A stretch of 35,271 nucleotides of DNA from assembly GCA_003696955.1 (NCBI GenBank), contig RFGU01000147.1:1-35271 (forward strand), read 5' to 3'. The notes beneath the pieces are model-generated. The model did not search any database and was not told the DNA's origin. It worked only from the letters and a program-made list of their open reading frames with translations. Shown piece by piece: positions 1 to 7,776 of this stretch. The translations under genes were made by a program, and so were the position numbers. Position 1 is the stretch's first letter. Each line of letters starts with the position of its first letter. The stretch is from Deltaproteobacteria bacterium (GTDB taxonomy: Bacteria > Myxococcota_A > Polyangia > Nannocystales > Nannocystaceae).

Positions 1-14
1 CTGAGCACTGCCGG

Positions 15-39
15 CCTCCCCGGCCAAACGCCGGGGAGG
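15..39 (-). terminator. GC-rich hairpin downstream of the tRNA pair
   Basis: A perfect 10-bp inverted repeat (15-24 with 30-39) closes a 5-nt loop CAAAC. It lies 45 nt beyond the 3' end of tRNA-Arg in the direction of tRNA transcription. There is no clear U-tract after it, so it could be a terminator typical of a GC-rich genome or only an RNA-processing end. Confidence 0.5.
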
Positions 40-83
40 GTGCGCGAGGCCTTCGCCGAGCGCTTGCGCGGCGCGGCACGCGG

Positions 84-157
<74 letters not shown>

Positions 158-224
158 ATGCCCCTCGGCGGTCGAGCCACCTTGGGCGTGGGACGTTCGT
201 GGATGGACGGTCGAAGTGCTTCGG

Positions 225-298
225 TCGGGGCGAGAGGATTCGAACCTCCGGCTTCCTGCACCCAAAGCAGGCGCGCTACCAGACTGCGCCACGCCCCG
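225..298 (-). tRNA. tRNA-Pro (anticodon UGG)
   Basis: Read on the minus strand, the acceptor stem is CGGGGCG/CGCCCCG, the D stem is GCGC/GCGC, the anticodon stem is CCTGC/GCAGG around loop TTTGGGT, and the T arm is GGAGG-TTCGAAT-CCTCT. The anticodon UGG reads proline CCA and CCG. The discriminator is A, as expected for tRNA-Pro. CCA is not encoded. This is the upstream gene of the two-tRNA unit. Confidence 0.95.
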
Positions 299-309
299 AG
301 GGGTGGCAG

Positions 310-339
310 AGCATAACCGATTCGCCCCTTGCCTGCCAC
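310..339 (-). promoter_or_regulatory. candidate promoter of the tRNA pair
   Basis: On the minus strand, a -35-like GTGGCA (339-334) is followed after 18 nt by a -10-like TATGCT (315-310). The predicted transcript starts around 303, about 5 nt before the mature 5' end of tRNA-Pro. Both boxes match the sigma-70 consensus at four of six positions. Placement is good, but the call rests on eye inspection. Confidence 0.4.
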
Positions 340-401
340 GGACGCCCGCCGCCACGCCCCTTCGCACGGACCCGTGCCGGTCTGGTACCGATCGGGGGCC
401 C

Positions 402-1658
402 GTGGACGCCTCCGCGCCGAAGTCTTTCCGCGCACGTACGCGGATCTTGCTCGCCCTCGTCTTGGCGGCGAACGTCCTCAACTACCTCGACCGCCAGGTG
501 GTCAGCGCCCTCGAGGCGGAACTGCGGGCCGCCTTCGACCTCGACAAGATGGCCTTCGGCGCGCTGTGGTCGGCGTTCACCATCGGGTACATGACCTTCG
601 CCCCGGCGGTGGGTTACGCGGCCGACCGCGTGCATCGGCCGCGCCTGCTGGCGCTGTGCATCCTCGTCTGGTCCGCCGCAACCTGCGCTTCAGGGCTGGT
701 CACGACCGCTGCCGGACTCTATGCCGCCCGGTTCTTCATCGGCGTGGGCGAGGCCGGATGTCTCGTCATCGGGCCGGCGCTCTTGGCCGACGCGGTTCCA
801 GCCCACGTACGAGGGCGCGTGCTTTCCCTGTTCTACCTGGGGATGCCCGTGGGGGGGGCCGCCGGCTACCTGCTCGGAGGCAGCGTCCGCCACTTCGGGT
901 ACGGGTACACGGTCGCCTTCCTGGTTGCCGGCCTGCCCGGGATCCTGCTCGCGTCGGCGGTGGCCCCGCGTCCCGACCCGCGACGGCCCGTGCAGCCCGC
1001 TGGCGATCCGGCCGTCCGGGCGCTCGAGCACCGCCGGCCCCCGGCGCCCCGCGACTATCTCCGGCTGGCCCGAAGGACGTCCTTCGTGGCCATCGTCCTC
1101 GCCCAGACCTTCGCCGTCGCCGTTCTGGCTCCGATCCTGCACTACGCCGTGGGCTTCTTCGAGACCGAGCGCGGGCTTTCCCCCCTCGCCGCCACCGCAA
1201 CCCTGGCCGGCACGGCCCTCGTCGGCGGACTCGTGGGCGCCCCGATGGCCGGGATCGTGGGAGACCGCCTCGCGCGCACCCGGCCCGAGGCCCATGCCCT
1301 CGTGGCGGCCTTCGGCTATGCCGCCGCCGCCCCCCTCGTGGCCCTGGTCTTCGGAGCGCCCTCGCCGTGGGTCTTCGTGCCGGCCCTCTTCGGCGCCTCC
1401 ACCCTCTTGTTCGCATGCATGCCGGCCGTCAATACGCAGATCTCCCTGGCGGTCCCCGACAACCAACGGGCCATGGCCTACGCCCTGGCGGTGTTCGTCC
1501 TGCACCTGCTCGGGGACATGGCGGCCCCGCCGCTCTTCGGACGATTCGCCGACGCCGTGGGAACGGGCCGGGCGTTCGTGACCTTCTCGGTCCTGCTCGC
1601 GGCCGCCGCCTTCGCCGCCTTCGTGTCGGCACGAGCCATGCGCGAGCGCACCGAGTAG
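402..1658 (+). CDS. MFS transporter, Spinster-like
   Basis: This is a 418-residue major facilitator superfamily transporter, probably an inner-membrane secondary carrier. The N-terminus carries the NYLDR motif in the first helix, a mark of the Spinster/Spns-type branch. About twelve hydrophobic segments follow, with a charged central loop around residues 180-210. The open frame extends upstream through tRNA-Pro, so that part cannot be protein. I chose GTG 402 because it is the first plausible start after the tRNA and sits 3 nt behind a G-rich stretch (394-398), leaving a short cytoplasmic N-terminus. The substrate cannot be read from sequence; Spns relatives move sphingoid lipids, lysophospholipids or organic acids. 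lgt begins 9 nt after the stop, so the genes may be co-transcribed. Confidence 0.85.
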   Translation: MDASAPKSFRARTRILLALVLAANVLNYLDRQVVSALEAELRAAFDLDKMAFGALWSAFTIGYMTFAPAVGYAADRVHRPRLLALCILVWSAATCASGLVTTAAGLYAARFFIGVGEAGCLVIGPALLADAVPAHVRGRVLSLFYLGMPVGGAAGYLLGGSVRHFGYGYTVAFLVAGLPGILLASAVAPRPDPRRPVQPAGDPAVRALEHRRPPAPRDYLRLARRTSFVAIVLAQTFAVAVLAPILHYAVGFFETERGLSPLAATATLAGTALVGGLVGAPMAGIVGDRLARTRPEAHALVAAFGYAAAAPLVALVFGAPSPWVFVPALFGASTLLFACMPAVNTQISLAVPDNQRAMAYALAVFVLHLLGDMAAPPLFGRFADAVGTGRAFVTFSVLLAAAAFAAFVSARAMRERTE

Positions 1659-1667
1659 GCTCGTCCC

Positions 1668-2534
1668 GTGCATCCGGTCCTCTTCCGGCACCCCTGGGGT
1701 GAAGCCCAGTCCTACGGCACGCTCATCCTCGTGGGCGTGCTGCTGACGATGGTCGGCGTGCGCTACGATCTTCGCCGTCGCGGACTCGGAGCCCCCACGC
1801 CGGGAACCCTGCTCCTCGACCTGTACCTCGCTCTCGCCGCGGGCGTCATCGTCGGCGGGCGTCTGCTCTTCGTCCTCACCACGCCCGAGCGGTATCTGCG
1901 AGATCCGCTCGCCGCGTTCGCCATCGCCCCCACCGGATTCGTGTTCTTCGGCTCCCTGGCGGGCATGGTCGTAGCGGTCTTCGTCCTGTGCCGCATCCGT
2001 CGTCTGCCGGCAGGGCCCATGTTCGACGTCGTCGCGACCTGGACACCCATCGCCCACGCCTTCGGCCGACTTGGATGTTTCGCTGCCGGCTGCTGTTACG
2101 GCGCCCCCACCGACCTTCCATGGGGCGTTTCCTTTCCCCCCGACGCCATCGTCTTCGAAGACCCGCGGATTCCCCATGCAGGCCCTTCGACCACGGTCCC
2201 CCTCCACCCCGTCCAATTGTACGAGGCCGCCCTTCTGCTCGGGATCGCCGCTGGGTTGGTCGTCCGCCGGCTGCGCGGCGTTCCGCCACCGTGGAGCCAG
2301 GCCGCGCTCTACGGCGCCGCGTACGGGTTCGGCCGCTTCCTCCTGGAGTTCTTGCGCGGAGACGCCGATCGCCGGTTCCTGGCCGAGGTTCGCCTGCCGG
2401 CCCTCGCACGCATCCTACACGTTCCCGAGGATGCGCCCCTCTTGCTGTCGACGTCGCAGGCCGTTGGGCTGGCCGTCGGGATCGGCGCCGCCTCGATCTA
2501 CGTCCACGTTCAGCGGCGGCGCGCTCGCGCGTAG
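1668..2534 (+). CDS. Lgt-family prolipoprotein diacylglyceryl transferase-like protein
   Basis: This 288-residue polytopic membrane protein belongs to the Lgt family, which moves a diacylglyceryl group from phosphatidylglycerol to the lipobox Cys of prolipoproteins. Family marks are seen: HPVQLYEA (180-187) and GRFLLEFLRG (222-231), retaining Arg and Glu at the places of E. coli R239 and E243. The signature region reads GRLGCFAAGCCYG (133-145) instead of the usual GRxGNFxNxE. The Arg matching R143 is kept, but the places of N146 and E151 hold Cys, and the place of H103 holds Phe94. It therefore belongs to the CCYG-type paralogues, whose activity is less certain. The start is GTG 1668. The lspA gene follows after 78 nt, which favours a role in lipoprotein maturation. 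Confidence 0.85.
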   Translation: MHPVLFRHPWGEAQSYGTLILVGVLLTMVGVRYDLRRRGLGAPTPGTLLLDLYLALAAGVIVGGRLLFVLTTPERYLRDPLAAFAIAPTGFVFFGSLAGMVVAVFVLCRIRRLPAGPMFDVVATWTPIAHAFGRLGCFAAGCCYGAPTDLPWGVSFPPDAIVFEDPRIPHAGPSTTVPLHPVQLYEAALLLGIAAGLVVRRLRGVPPPWSQAALYGAAYGFGRFLLEFLRGDADRRFLAEVRLPALARILHVPEDAPLLLSTSQAVGLAVGIGAASIYVHVQRRRARA

Positions 2535-2612
2535 AACGTGCGATTGGCCGGCGTGCTCGGCCTTCGTCGCCCGTCTCGACGCCGGCCGGGCATCGGCTAT
2601 CCTTCCGCGGCC

Positions 2613-3203
2613 GTGACGCCCAACGCCCCGTCCCGCCGATCCCGCATCCTCCTCGCAGCCGCCGTCGCCGCCGTCGGCCTGGCGCTGGATCTAGCGACCA
2701 AACAATGGGCGTGGGAGACGTTGCGCGACGGAACCGAAATCGCCGTCATCGACGGCGTCCTCTACTTCGAGTTCGGCTTCAACACGGGAGCTGCATTCAG
2801 CCTCCTGCGAGACGCCGGTTGGGCGCGCTACTTCTTCATGGCCGTCACCTTGGGGGCCGTGGCCTACATGATCCACCTGGCCCGCACCTTGCCGACCCGC
2901 TGGCCGTCGGCGTTCGTGGCGATCGGGCTCATCACGTCGGGAGCCCTGGGCAATCTCCATGATCGCATCTTTCGAGCCATGCCCATGTTCGGCAAGATCG
3001 AGCATGGCGTCGTGGACTTCATCAAGGTCTACTATTGGCCCGGCAAGCCGTGGCCAACCTTCAACATCGCTGACGTGAACCTGGTCTTGGGCGTGGGGCT
3101 GTTGCTGCTCTACATGTCCCGCCACGGCGAGGCGATCGAGGACGCGGACGAGGCGGCGCCCGAGGACGAAGGGGCGGCCGCCCCCGCCTCTGGCGCCGGC
3201 TGA
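2613..3203 (+). CDS. lspA: lipoprotein signal peptidase (signal peptidase II)
   Basis: This is a 196-residue inner-membrane aspartyl protease that cleaves the signal peptide ahead of the lipidated Cys. Four hydrophobic segments are visible. The catalytic Asp pair is seen as VVDFI (D135) and NIADV (D154), and the conserved FNTGAAFS (N57) and GNLHDR segments are present. The loop between GNLHDR and VVDFI is a few residues longer than usual. An Asp/Glu/Ala-rich tail of about 25 residues follows the last helix. The open frame starts earlier, but GTG 2613 gives the normal N-terminus. TATCCT lies at 2598-2603, 9 nt before the start, and no Shine-Dalgarno is seen, suggesting a near-leaderless transcript. 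It is adjacent to the Lgt homologue and a lipoprotein gene. Confidence 0.93.
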   Translation: MTPNAPSRRSRILLAAAVAAVGLALDLATKQWAWETLRDGTEIAVIDGVLYFEFGFNTGAAFSLLRDAGWARYFFMAVTLGAVAYMIHLARTLPTRWPSAFVAIGLITSGALGNLHDRIFRAMPMFGKIEHGVVDFIKVYYWPGKPWPTFNIADVNLVLGVGLLLLYMSRHGEAIEDADEAAPEDEGAAAPASGAG

Positions 3204-3212
3204 CGGTATCTT

Positions 3213-3244
3213 CGCGCTCGCGTACACGTCACGGCGCGCTCGCG
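3213..3244. repeat. short direct repeat between convergent genes
   Basis: CGCGCTCGCG occurs at 3213-3222 and again at 3235-3244, within the 49-nt gap between the ends of lspA and the M2 peptidase gene. No strong hairpin is seen here. It could help termination, but may be chance in GC-rich DNA. Confidence 0.3.
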
Positions 3245-3252
3245 GGCGCGGA

Positions 3253-5160
3253 TCACCAGCCGCACGTGCGGCCTTGGTTCTGCTCCTCGAGCCACGCCGC
3301 GAGGGGCGCGAAGTACTCCACGAGGGGGGCCGCATCCATCTTGCGCGTTCCCGTGAGCTTCTCGAGGGCGTCGGGCCAGGGCCGCGAGGCGCCGAGTTCG
3401 AGCATCGCCCGCAGCTTGGCACCGGCCTCCTTGCTGCCGTAGATGGAGCACGTGTGGAGGGGCCCTTGGTGCCCGGCCGCCTCGCACAGCGCCTTGTGGA
3501 ACTGGAACTGCAGGATGTGGGCGAGGAAGTAGCGCATGTACGGAACGTTGGCCGGAATGTGGTACTTCGCCCCCGGATCGAAGTGTTCCTCGGTGCGCGG
3601 CACCGGTGCGGCGACCCCCTGCACCTCGGTGCGCAGCTTCCACCACCCCGCGTTGTAGGCGTCGGGCCCGATGTCGCCGGCGAAGACGCGCCATCGCCAG
3701 CCGTCGACGAGTTTGCCGAAGGGCAAGAACGCGATCTTCTGCAACGCGTCCTGCATCTGCTTGTTGAGGATCCCCGCCTCGTCGACCTTCACGCCCTCGA
3801 TGAGCCCGATCTTCTCGAGGTACTCGGGCGTGATCGAAAGGGCGATGGCGTCCCCGATGGCCTCGTGGAATCCATCGTGGGCCCCGGCCTGGAAGAGCAC
3901 GGGCAGGCGGTAGTAGTAGTGGTAGTAGTAGTTGTGCCCGAGTTCGTGGTGGATCGTCACGAAGTCCTCGTGGTCCACCTTGATGCACATCTTGATCCGT
4001 AGGTCGTCGGAGAGATTCACGTCCCACGCGCTCGCATGGCAGACGACCTCTCGGTCGGCGGGCTTTTCGAACATCGATCGCTCCCAAAAGGTCTTGGGCA
4101 GCGGATCGAGCCCAAGGGACACGAAGAACCCCTCGGCCGCCTTGACCATCTTGATCGGATCGTAACCCTTGGCCTCGAGCGCCCGGGTGATGTCGAGTCG
4201 GGCTGCGCCGGGGTTCGGCTCGACCATGGGGTAGATATTCGACCAGTCCTGGGCCCACATGTTGCCGAGCAGATGGGCGGGGATCGGACCGTCGAGGGGG
4301 ACCTTGTCGCCGTAGACCTCGTGAAGCTTCGCGCGCACGTGGCAGTGCAGCGCCCGGTAGAGCGGCTCGACCTGCTTCCACAACCGCTCGACCTCCCGTT
4401 CGAACTCCTCGGGGGACATGTCGTAGCGCGAGCGCCAGATCTCGCCCATGTCGCGATACCCGATGGCCTTGGCGCCCTCGTTGCCGAGTTCGACGAGCCG
4501 CTGGTAGAGGGGCCGCATCGGCGGCGAGATGGTGCGCCACCCCACCCAGGCGTCGAGCAGCTCCGTCTCGTCGCGGCTCTCGGCGAGGACCCGGGAAAGT
4601 TCCCCGAGATCGCGGCAGACCTCCTTGCCCCCCTGCTTCTTGCAGTACTTGCCCTTCCCGTACATCCCTTCGAGCTTTGCGGCGATCCGTGCAAGTTCCT
4701 CGCGTTTTTCGGCGTCCGGCGGCGCCGGCAAGGTCGCCGTCCGTTGCAGAAGTTCGATCTGCCGCCGGGTGCTGGGATCGAGCGCATCGAGCACCGGCCG
4801 GAACTTCGCCGATTTCGAGATGGCCTCGGTCTCGTAGGCCATGACCGCGGCGTTGGCCTCGGCCGCCTTCGCTTCGGTCTCGTCGGTGATGTTGGTGCTC
4901 TTCTCCCACTCGGCCTTGGACGCCGCCACCCACAGCTTACGAAGGTTGGCGTCCACCTCGGACACGAAGGCCTTGGCCTCTTCGACGAGCTTCACGCGCT
5001 CGGGATCGGGCTTGGTGTCGGCGGCCTGCGCCTTCGCGTCCACGGGGTCTTTGCCTTCGCCGGCCGTCTTCTTGTCGCCGCCGCAGGCTCCGACCGCAAG
5101 GGCGAGGGCGAGGATCGTAGGGGCGGACAGGGACGAGCGGGCGCTGCGGATACGACGCAT
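3253..5160 (-). CDS. M2-family (ACE-like) zinc dipeptidyl carboxypeptidase lipoprotein
   Basis: This 635-residue protein is a bacterial homologue of angiotensin-converting enzyme. The signal peptide ends in a lipobox (VGAC), so it should be an exported lipoprotein. The zinc site is complete: HELGH at 405-409 and a third ligand Glu433 in GFHEAIGD, 28 residues on as in ACE. YHIPANVPYMRYF carries the His and Tyr matching ACE H513 and Y523, and the Arg of the ACE chloride site (R522). QFHKALC follows, as in ACE. These residues predict removal of C-terminal dipeptides from peptides. I chose ATG 5160 because it opens a normal signal peptide; the frame runs 16 codons further. TACCGT sits 10 nt upstream. 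The role is probably nutritional or envelope peptide turnover. Confidence 0.92.
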   Translation of the reverse strand: MRRIRSARSSLSAPTILALALAVGACGGDKKTAGEGKDPVDAKAQAADTKPDPERVKLVEEAKAFVSEVDANLRKLWVAASKAEWEKSTNITDETEAKAAEANAAVMAYETEAISKSAKFRPVLDALDPSTRRQIELLQRTATLPAPPDAEKREELARIAAKLEGMYGKGKYCKKQGGKEVCRDLGELSRVLAESRDETELLDAWVGWRTISPPMRPLYQRLVELGNEGAKAIGYRDMGEIWRSRYDMSPEEFEREVERLWKQVEPLYRALHCHVRAKLHEVYGDKVPLDGPIPAHLLGNMWAQDWSNIYPMVEPNPGAARLDITRALEAKGYDPIKMVKAAEGFFVSLGLDPLPKTFWERSMFEKPADREVVCHASAWDVNLSDDLRIKMCIKVDHEDFVTIHHELGHNYYYHYYYRLPVLFQAGAHDGFHEAIGDAIALSITPEYLEKIGLIEGVKVDEAGILNKQMQDALQKIAFLPFGKLVDGWRWRVFAGDIGPDAYNAGWWKLRTEVQGVAAPVPRTEEHFDPGAKYHIPANVPYMRYFLAHILQFQFHKALCEAAGHQGPLHTCSIYGSKEAGAKLRAMLELGASRPWPDALEKLTGTRKMDAAPLVEYFAPLAAWLEEQNQGRTCGW

Positions 5161-5263
5161 GGCACCCGCGACGGTACGCCGGGACCCCGGGACGGTAAAG
5201 CCCCGCATCCGCCCGAGCCCGGCCCCCCCGGCCCGGGTGCGATGTGCTACGAAGCGGGCCGCC

Positions 5264-6409
5264 GTGCGGATCGCCTACGTCTTCGATCACCGGCTGCCCT
5301 CCACCGGTGCCGACACCGAGCAACTCGTCCACATGGTGGCGGCCCTCGGAGAGGCCGGTGCGGACGTGGAACTGGTGCTCCCCCGGATCCCGGGCCGGCA
5401 GGTGCCCTCGCCCGACGATCTCGCGGCCTACTACGGCGTGCCCCCGTCCTTCCGGGTCCGGGCGCTGCCCGGCCCCTTCCCCACCGTGCGCGCCCTCGAG
5501 AAACCGGGCTTCGCGGCCGTGGGCGCCCTCGCCCGGGCGGTGCGGACGGCGGACCTGGTCTACACCCGCAATCTCCCCACGGCCGTGGCCGTCCGTCTCG
5601 CGGGCGGGCCGCCGGTCCTCTTCGAGACGTACCGGCCGTGGCCCGACCAGTATCCGGCGAGCCGGTGGCTCTTTCGGGGCCTTCTTCGCGCGCGCGGCTC
5701 GTTTCGCATGGTGCTCCATTCGCACTACGCCATGGAGCGCTTCCTGCGTGCCGGATTGCCCGCCGATCGCATGCTCGTGGCCCACAACGGGTGGGATCCA
5801 AGGAAGTTCGAACCGCGACTGTCCAAGCACGAGGCCCGAACGCGGCTCGGACTTCCCATGGACAGGCCCCTGGTCGTCTACACCGGTCGGATCACCCCCA
5901 AGAAGGGCTTGCTCGGCGTGCTCGACATGGCCCGCCGCCTGCCCCACGTCACGTTCCTGCTGGTCGGGTCCGAAGGGGAGGGCTCCGTCGAGCGCGAGGC
6001 CCGGTCCATGCCCAACGTCCGCGTGGAGGGGTGGACCGACCTGGCGTCGCTGCCGCCCTACCTCTACGCCGCGGACGTCCTGCTGATCCCGCCGACCGCC
6101 GCCCCACTCTCCAAGGTGGGCAACACCGTCCTACCGATCAAGACGTTCCCGTACATGGCAAGTGGCCGAGCCATCTTCGGACCGCGCTCGCCCGACCTGG
6201 CCGAGATCCTCCGCCACGGAGACAACGCCTTCCTGGTCGAACCGGACGACTGGGACGCGGCGACGGCGGGCCTGCGTTCTCTGCTCGAAGATCCCGAGAC
6301 GGCCGAGCGCCTCGGTCGCCGCGCGCGTGCCGACGCCGAAGGTGGCACCTGGCAGGCACGCGCCCAGCGGGTCCTCGACTTCGCCGCACCCATGATTCGC
6401 ACCGCCTGA
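5264..6409 (+). CDS. GT4 family glycosyltransferase
   Basis: This 381-residue GT-B fold glycosyltransferase transfers a sugar from an NDP-sugar, probably during polysaccharide or glycolipid synthesis at the cytoplasmic face. The N-terminal domain begins RIAYVFDHRLP. The C-terminal domain starts at VVYTGRITPKKG (about 204-215) and holds the donor-site region with LIPP (274-277) and PIKTFPYMASG (291-301), where Lys/Tyr replaces the first Glu of the classic E-x7-E. The open frame extends upstream, overlapping the M2 gene in reverse, but GTG 5264 gives the usual GT4 N-terminus. TACGAA lies 10 nt before it. A second glycosyltransferase follows after 29 nt. The acceptor and linkage cannot be read. 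Confidence 0.85.
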   Translation: MRIAYVFDHRLPSTGADTEQLVHMVAALGEAGADVELVLPRIPGRQVPSPDDLAAYYGVPPSFRVRALPGPFPTVRALEKPGFAAVGALARAVRTADLVYTRNLPTAVAVRLAGGPPVLFETYRPWPDQYPASRWLFRGLLRARGSFRMVLHSHYAMERFLRAGLPADRMLVAHNGWDPRKFEPRLSKHEARTRLGLPMDRPLVVYTGRITPKKGLLGVLDMARRLPHVTFLLVGSEGEGSVEREARSMPNVRVEGWTDLASLPPYLYAADVLLIPPTAAPLSKVGNTVLPIKTFPYMASGRAIFGPRSPDLAEILRHGDNAFLVEPDDWDAATAGLRSLLEDPETAERLGRRARADAEGGTWQARAQRVLDFAAPMIRTA

Positions 6410-6438
6410 CCCACACCGTCCGACGTACACCGCCTTCC

Positions 6439-7581
6439 ATGACCACCCGTCCCAAGGTCGCCCTGTTCTCGACGAACTTCCTCGAATACAGCCAGACGTT
6501 CGTCTACGACGAGCTTCGCCATCACGAGCGCTACGACGTGGACGTCTACTGCATGCGGCGGCTGAACGCCGACCGATTCCCGTGGCCGAGCGTCCACGTC
6601 ATGGAAGGGGCCAGCGGGCCCGCAGCCCGACTCGATGCAGCCTTGTGTCGGGTCACCACGTTGAGCGCCCGCCGTTACCGTGCCCTCGTCCGCGGCGACT
6701 ATGCCCTGTTCCACGCCCACTTCGGGCCGGGATCGGTCTACGCCCTGCCCTACGCCCGGGCCCTGCGCAAGCCCCTCGTCGTGACGGTGCACGGCTACGA
6801 CGTCCCGCTGTTGTTGTCGGACCGCAGGTATCATCCGCGCTTTTGGCGGTACGCGGCGGCAGCGCCCCTGCTGCGCCGCACCGTGACGCGGTGGCTCGCA
6901 GCCTCCACCGAACTCGCCGAGATGCTGGTGGACCTCGGTATGCCCTCGGATCGGGTCTTCGTCCACCGACTCGGCGTGGAGATCCCCCAGGAGGATCCCT
7001 TGCCCCCCCGCACGCCGCGTTACCTCCTCATGGTGGGACGCTTCGTCGAGAAGAAGGGATTCGTGTACGGCCTGCGTGCCTTCGCTCGAATCGCCCATCG
7101 CTATCCCGACGTGGAACTCCACCTGATCGGCGGCGGCGATCTCGAGGGGACACTGCGCGACGCCGCCGCGGCCCTTGGCATCGCGTCGCGAGTGCGGTTC
7201 CTCGGGGTCTTGCCCCACGCGGAGGTGCTCGCCACCATGGCGCGAGCCTACGCGCTCGTCGCCCCGAGCGTCGTGGCGGGCAATGCCGACCGGGAGTCGG
7301 GGCTCATCGTCGTCAAGGAGGCGGCGGCCCGGGGCGTGCCGGCCGTGGGCACCTGGCACGGGGGGATCCCCGAGATCATCGACGATGGAGAGACGGGCTT
7401 TTTGGTCCCGACCCGCAACTCCCCGGCGCTCGCCGAGAAGATGGCTGCGTTGCTCGACGACCCCCACGCCCGCGATCGCATGGGACGCGCAGCCCGGGAC
7501 AAGATGCGACGGTGCTACGATCTACGTGCTCGCGTCCGCGATCTCGAGCGTCATTACGATGACGTCGTCGCGGGCACGTGA
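6439..7581 (+). CDS. GT4 family glycosyltransferase
   Basis: This 380-residue protein is a second GT-B glycosyltransferase of the GT4 type, close in style to colanic-acid WcaL-like enzymes. It starts at ATG 6439 with VALFSTNFLEYSQTF, typical of that group. HAHFGPG (93-99) and VTVHGYD (115-121) mark the acceptor domain. VGRFVEKKG (199-207) opens the donor domain, and E286-x7-E294 in ESGLIVVKE is the NDP-sugar binding motif, followed by GGIPEII. All expected motifs are present, so it should be active. It is co-directional with the preceding glycosyltransferase, 29 nt apart, and the two probably add successive sugars to one glycan. No flippase, polymerase or sugar-nucleotide gene is in the window. 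Confidence 0.88.
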   Translation: MTTRPKVALFSTNFLEYSQTFVYDELRHHERYDVDVYCMRRLNADRFPWPSVHVMEGASGPAARLDAALCRVTTLSARRYRALVRGDYALFHAHFGPGSVYALPYARALRKPLVVTVHGYDVPLLLSDRRYHPRFWRYAAAAPLLRRTVTRWLAASTELAEMLVDLGMPSDRVFVHRLGVEIPQEDPLPPRTPRYLLMVGRFVEKKGFVYGLRAFARIAHRYPDVELHLIGGGDLEGTLRDAAAALGIASRVRFLGVLPHAEVLATMARAYALVAPSVVAGNADRESGLIVVKEAAARGVPAVGTWHGGIPEIIDDGETGFLVPTRNSPALAEKMAALLDDPHARDRMGRAARDKMRRCYDLRARVRDLERHYDDVVAGT

Positions 7582-7690
7582 GACGACGACGGCGCGTCCC
7601 GAGAGCGCAGATCGCCTCGCCCGCGGCCGCACCGCACGCCGAGCCGTGCGATGTCGCGCCCGGGCGCACGCCCACGAAGGCATGCCATAC

Positions 7691-7718
7691 CTACCCCTAA
7701 CGGTAGTTCAGCGTTAGG
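7691..7718. promoter_or_regulatory. overlapping inverted repeats, candidate operator
   Basis: CCTAACG (7696-7702) and CGTTAGG (7712-7718) form a perfect 7-bp inverted repeat with a 9-nt centre. CTACC (7691-7695) and GGTAG (7702-7706) form a second, overlapping one with a 6-nt centre. The large repeat covers the -35 box of the response-regulator promoter. TACCCCT (7692-7698) also fits the NarL heptamer TACYNMT. A NarL-type regulator is encoded just downstream, so autoregulation is a reasonable inference. Confidence 0.5.
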
Positions 7719-7735
7719 TCCATGGTGGGTACACT
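7707..7735 (+). promoter_or_regulatory. candidate sigma-70 promoter of the response regulator
   Basis: TTCAGC (7707-7712) as -35 and TACACT (7730-7735) as -10 are separated by 17 nt. The predicted start is near 7742, giving a leader of about 35 nt. It is one of the better-formed promoters in the window and is overlapped by an inverted repeat. Confidence 0.45.
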
Positions 7736-7761
7736 GCCCGAGCCCGCCACGTCTACGGGGC

Positions 7762-7768
7762 GGGGTGA
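7762..7768 (+). promoter_or_regulatory. ribosome binding site deciding the start at 7777
   Basis: GGGGTGA matches the anti-Shine-Dalgarno well and lies 8 nt before GTG 7777. It contains the alternative in-frame GTG at 7765, which is therefore less likely to be the start. Confidence 0.5.
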
Positions 7769-7776
7769 TTCCAAAG

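Noticed and set aside
216-401. Upstream extension of the MFS transporter frame over tRNA-Pro
   Set aside because: The extension overlaps a clear tRNA gene on the other strand and has no transporter-like sequence; GTG 402 is used instead.
7656-7667. 12-bp palindrome GCGCCCGGGCGC upstream of the response regulator
   Set aside because: Pure G/C palindromes are frequent by chance at this composition, and it is not near the promoter boxes.
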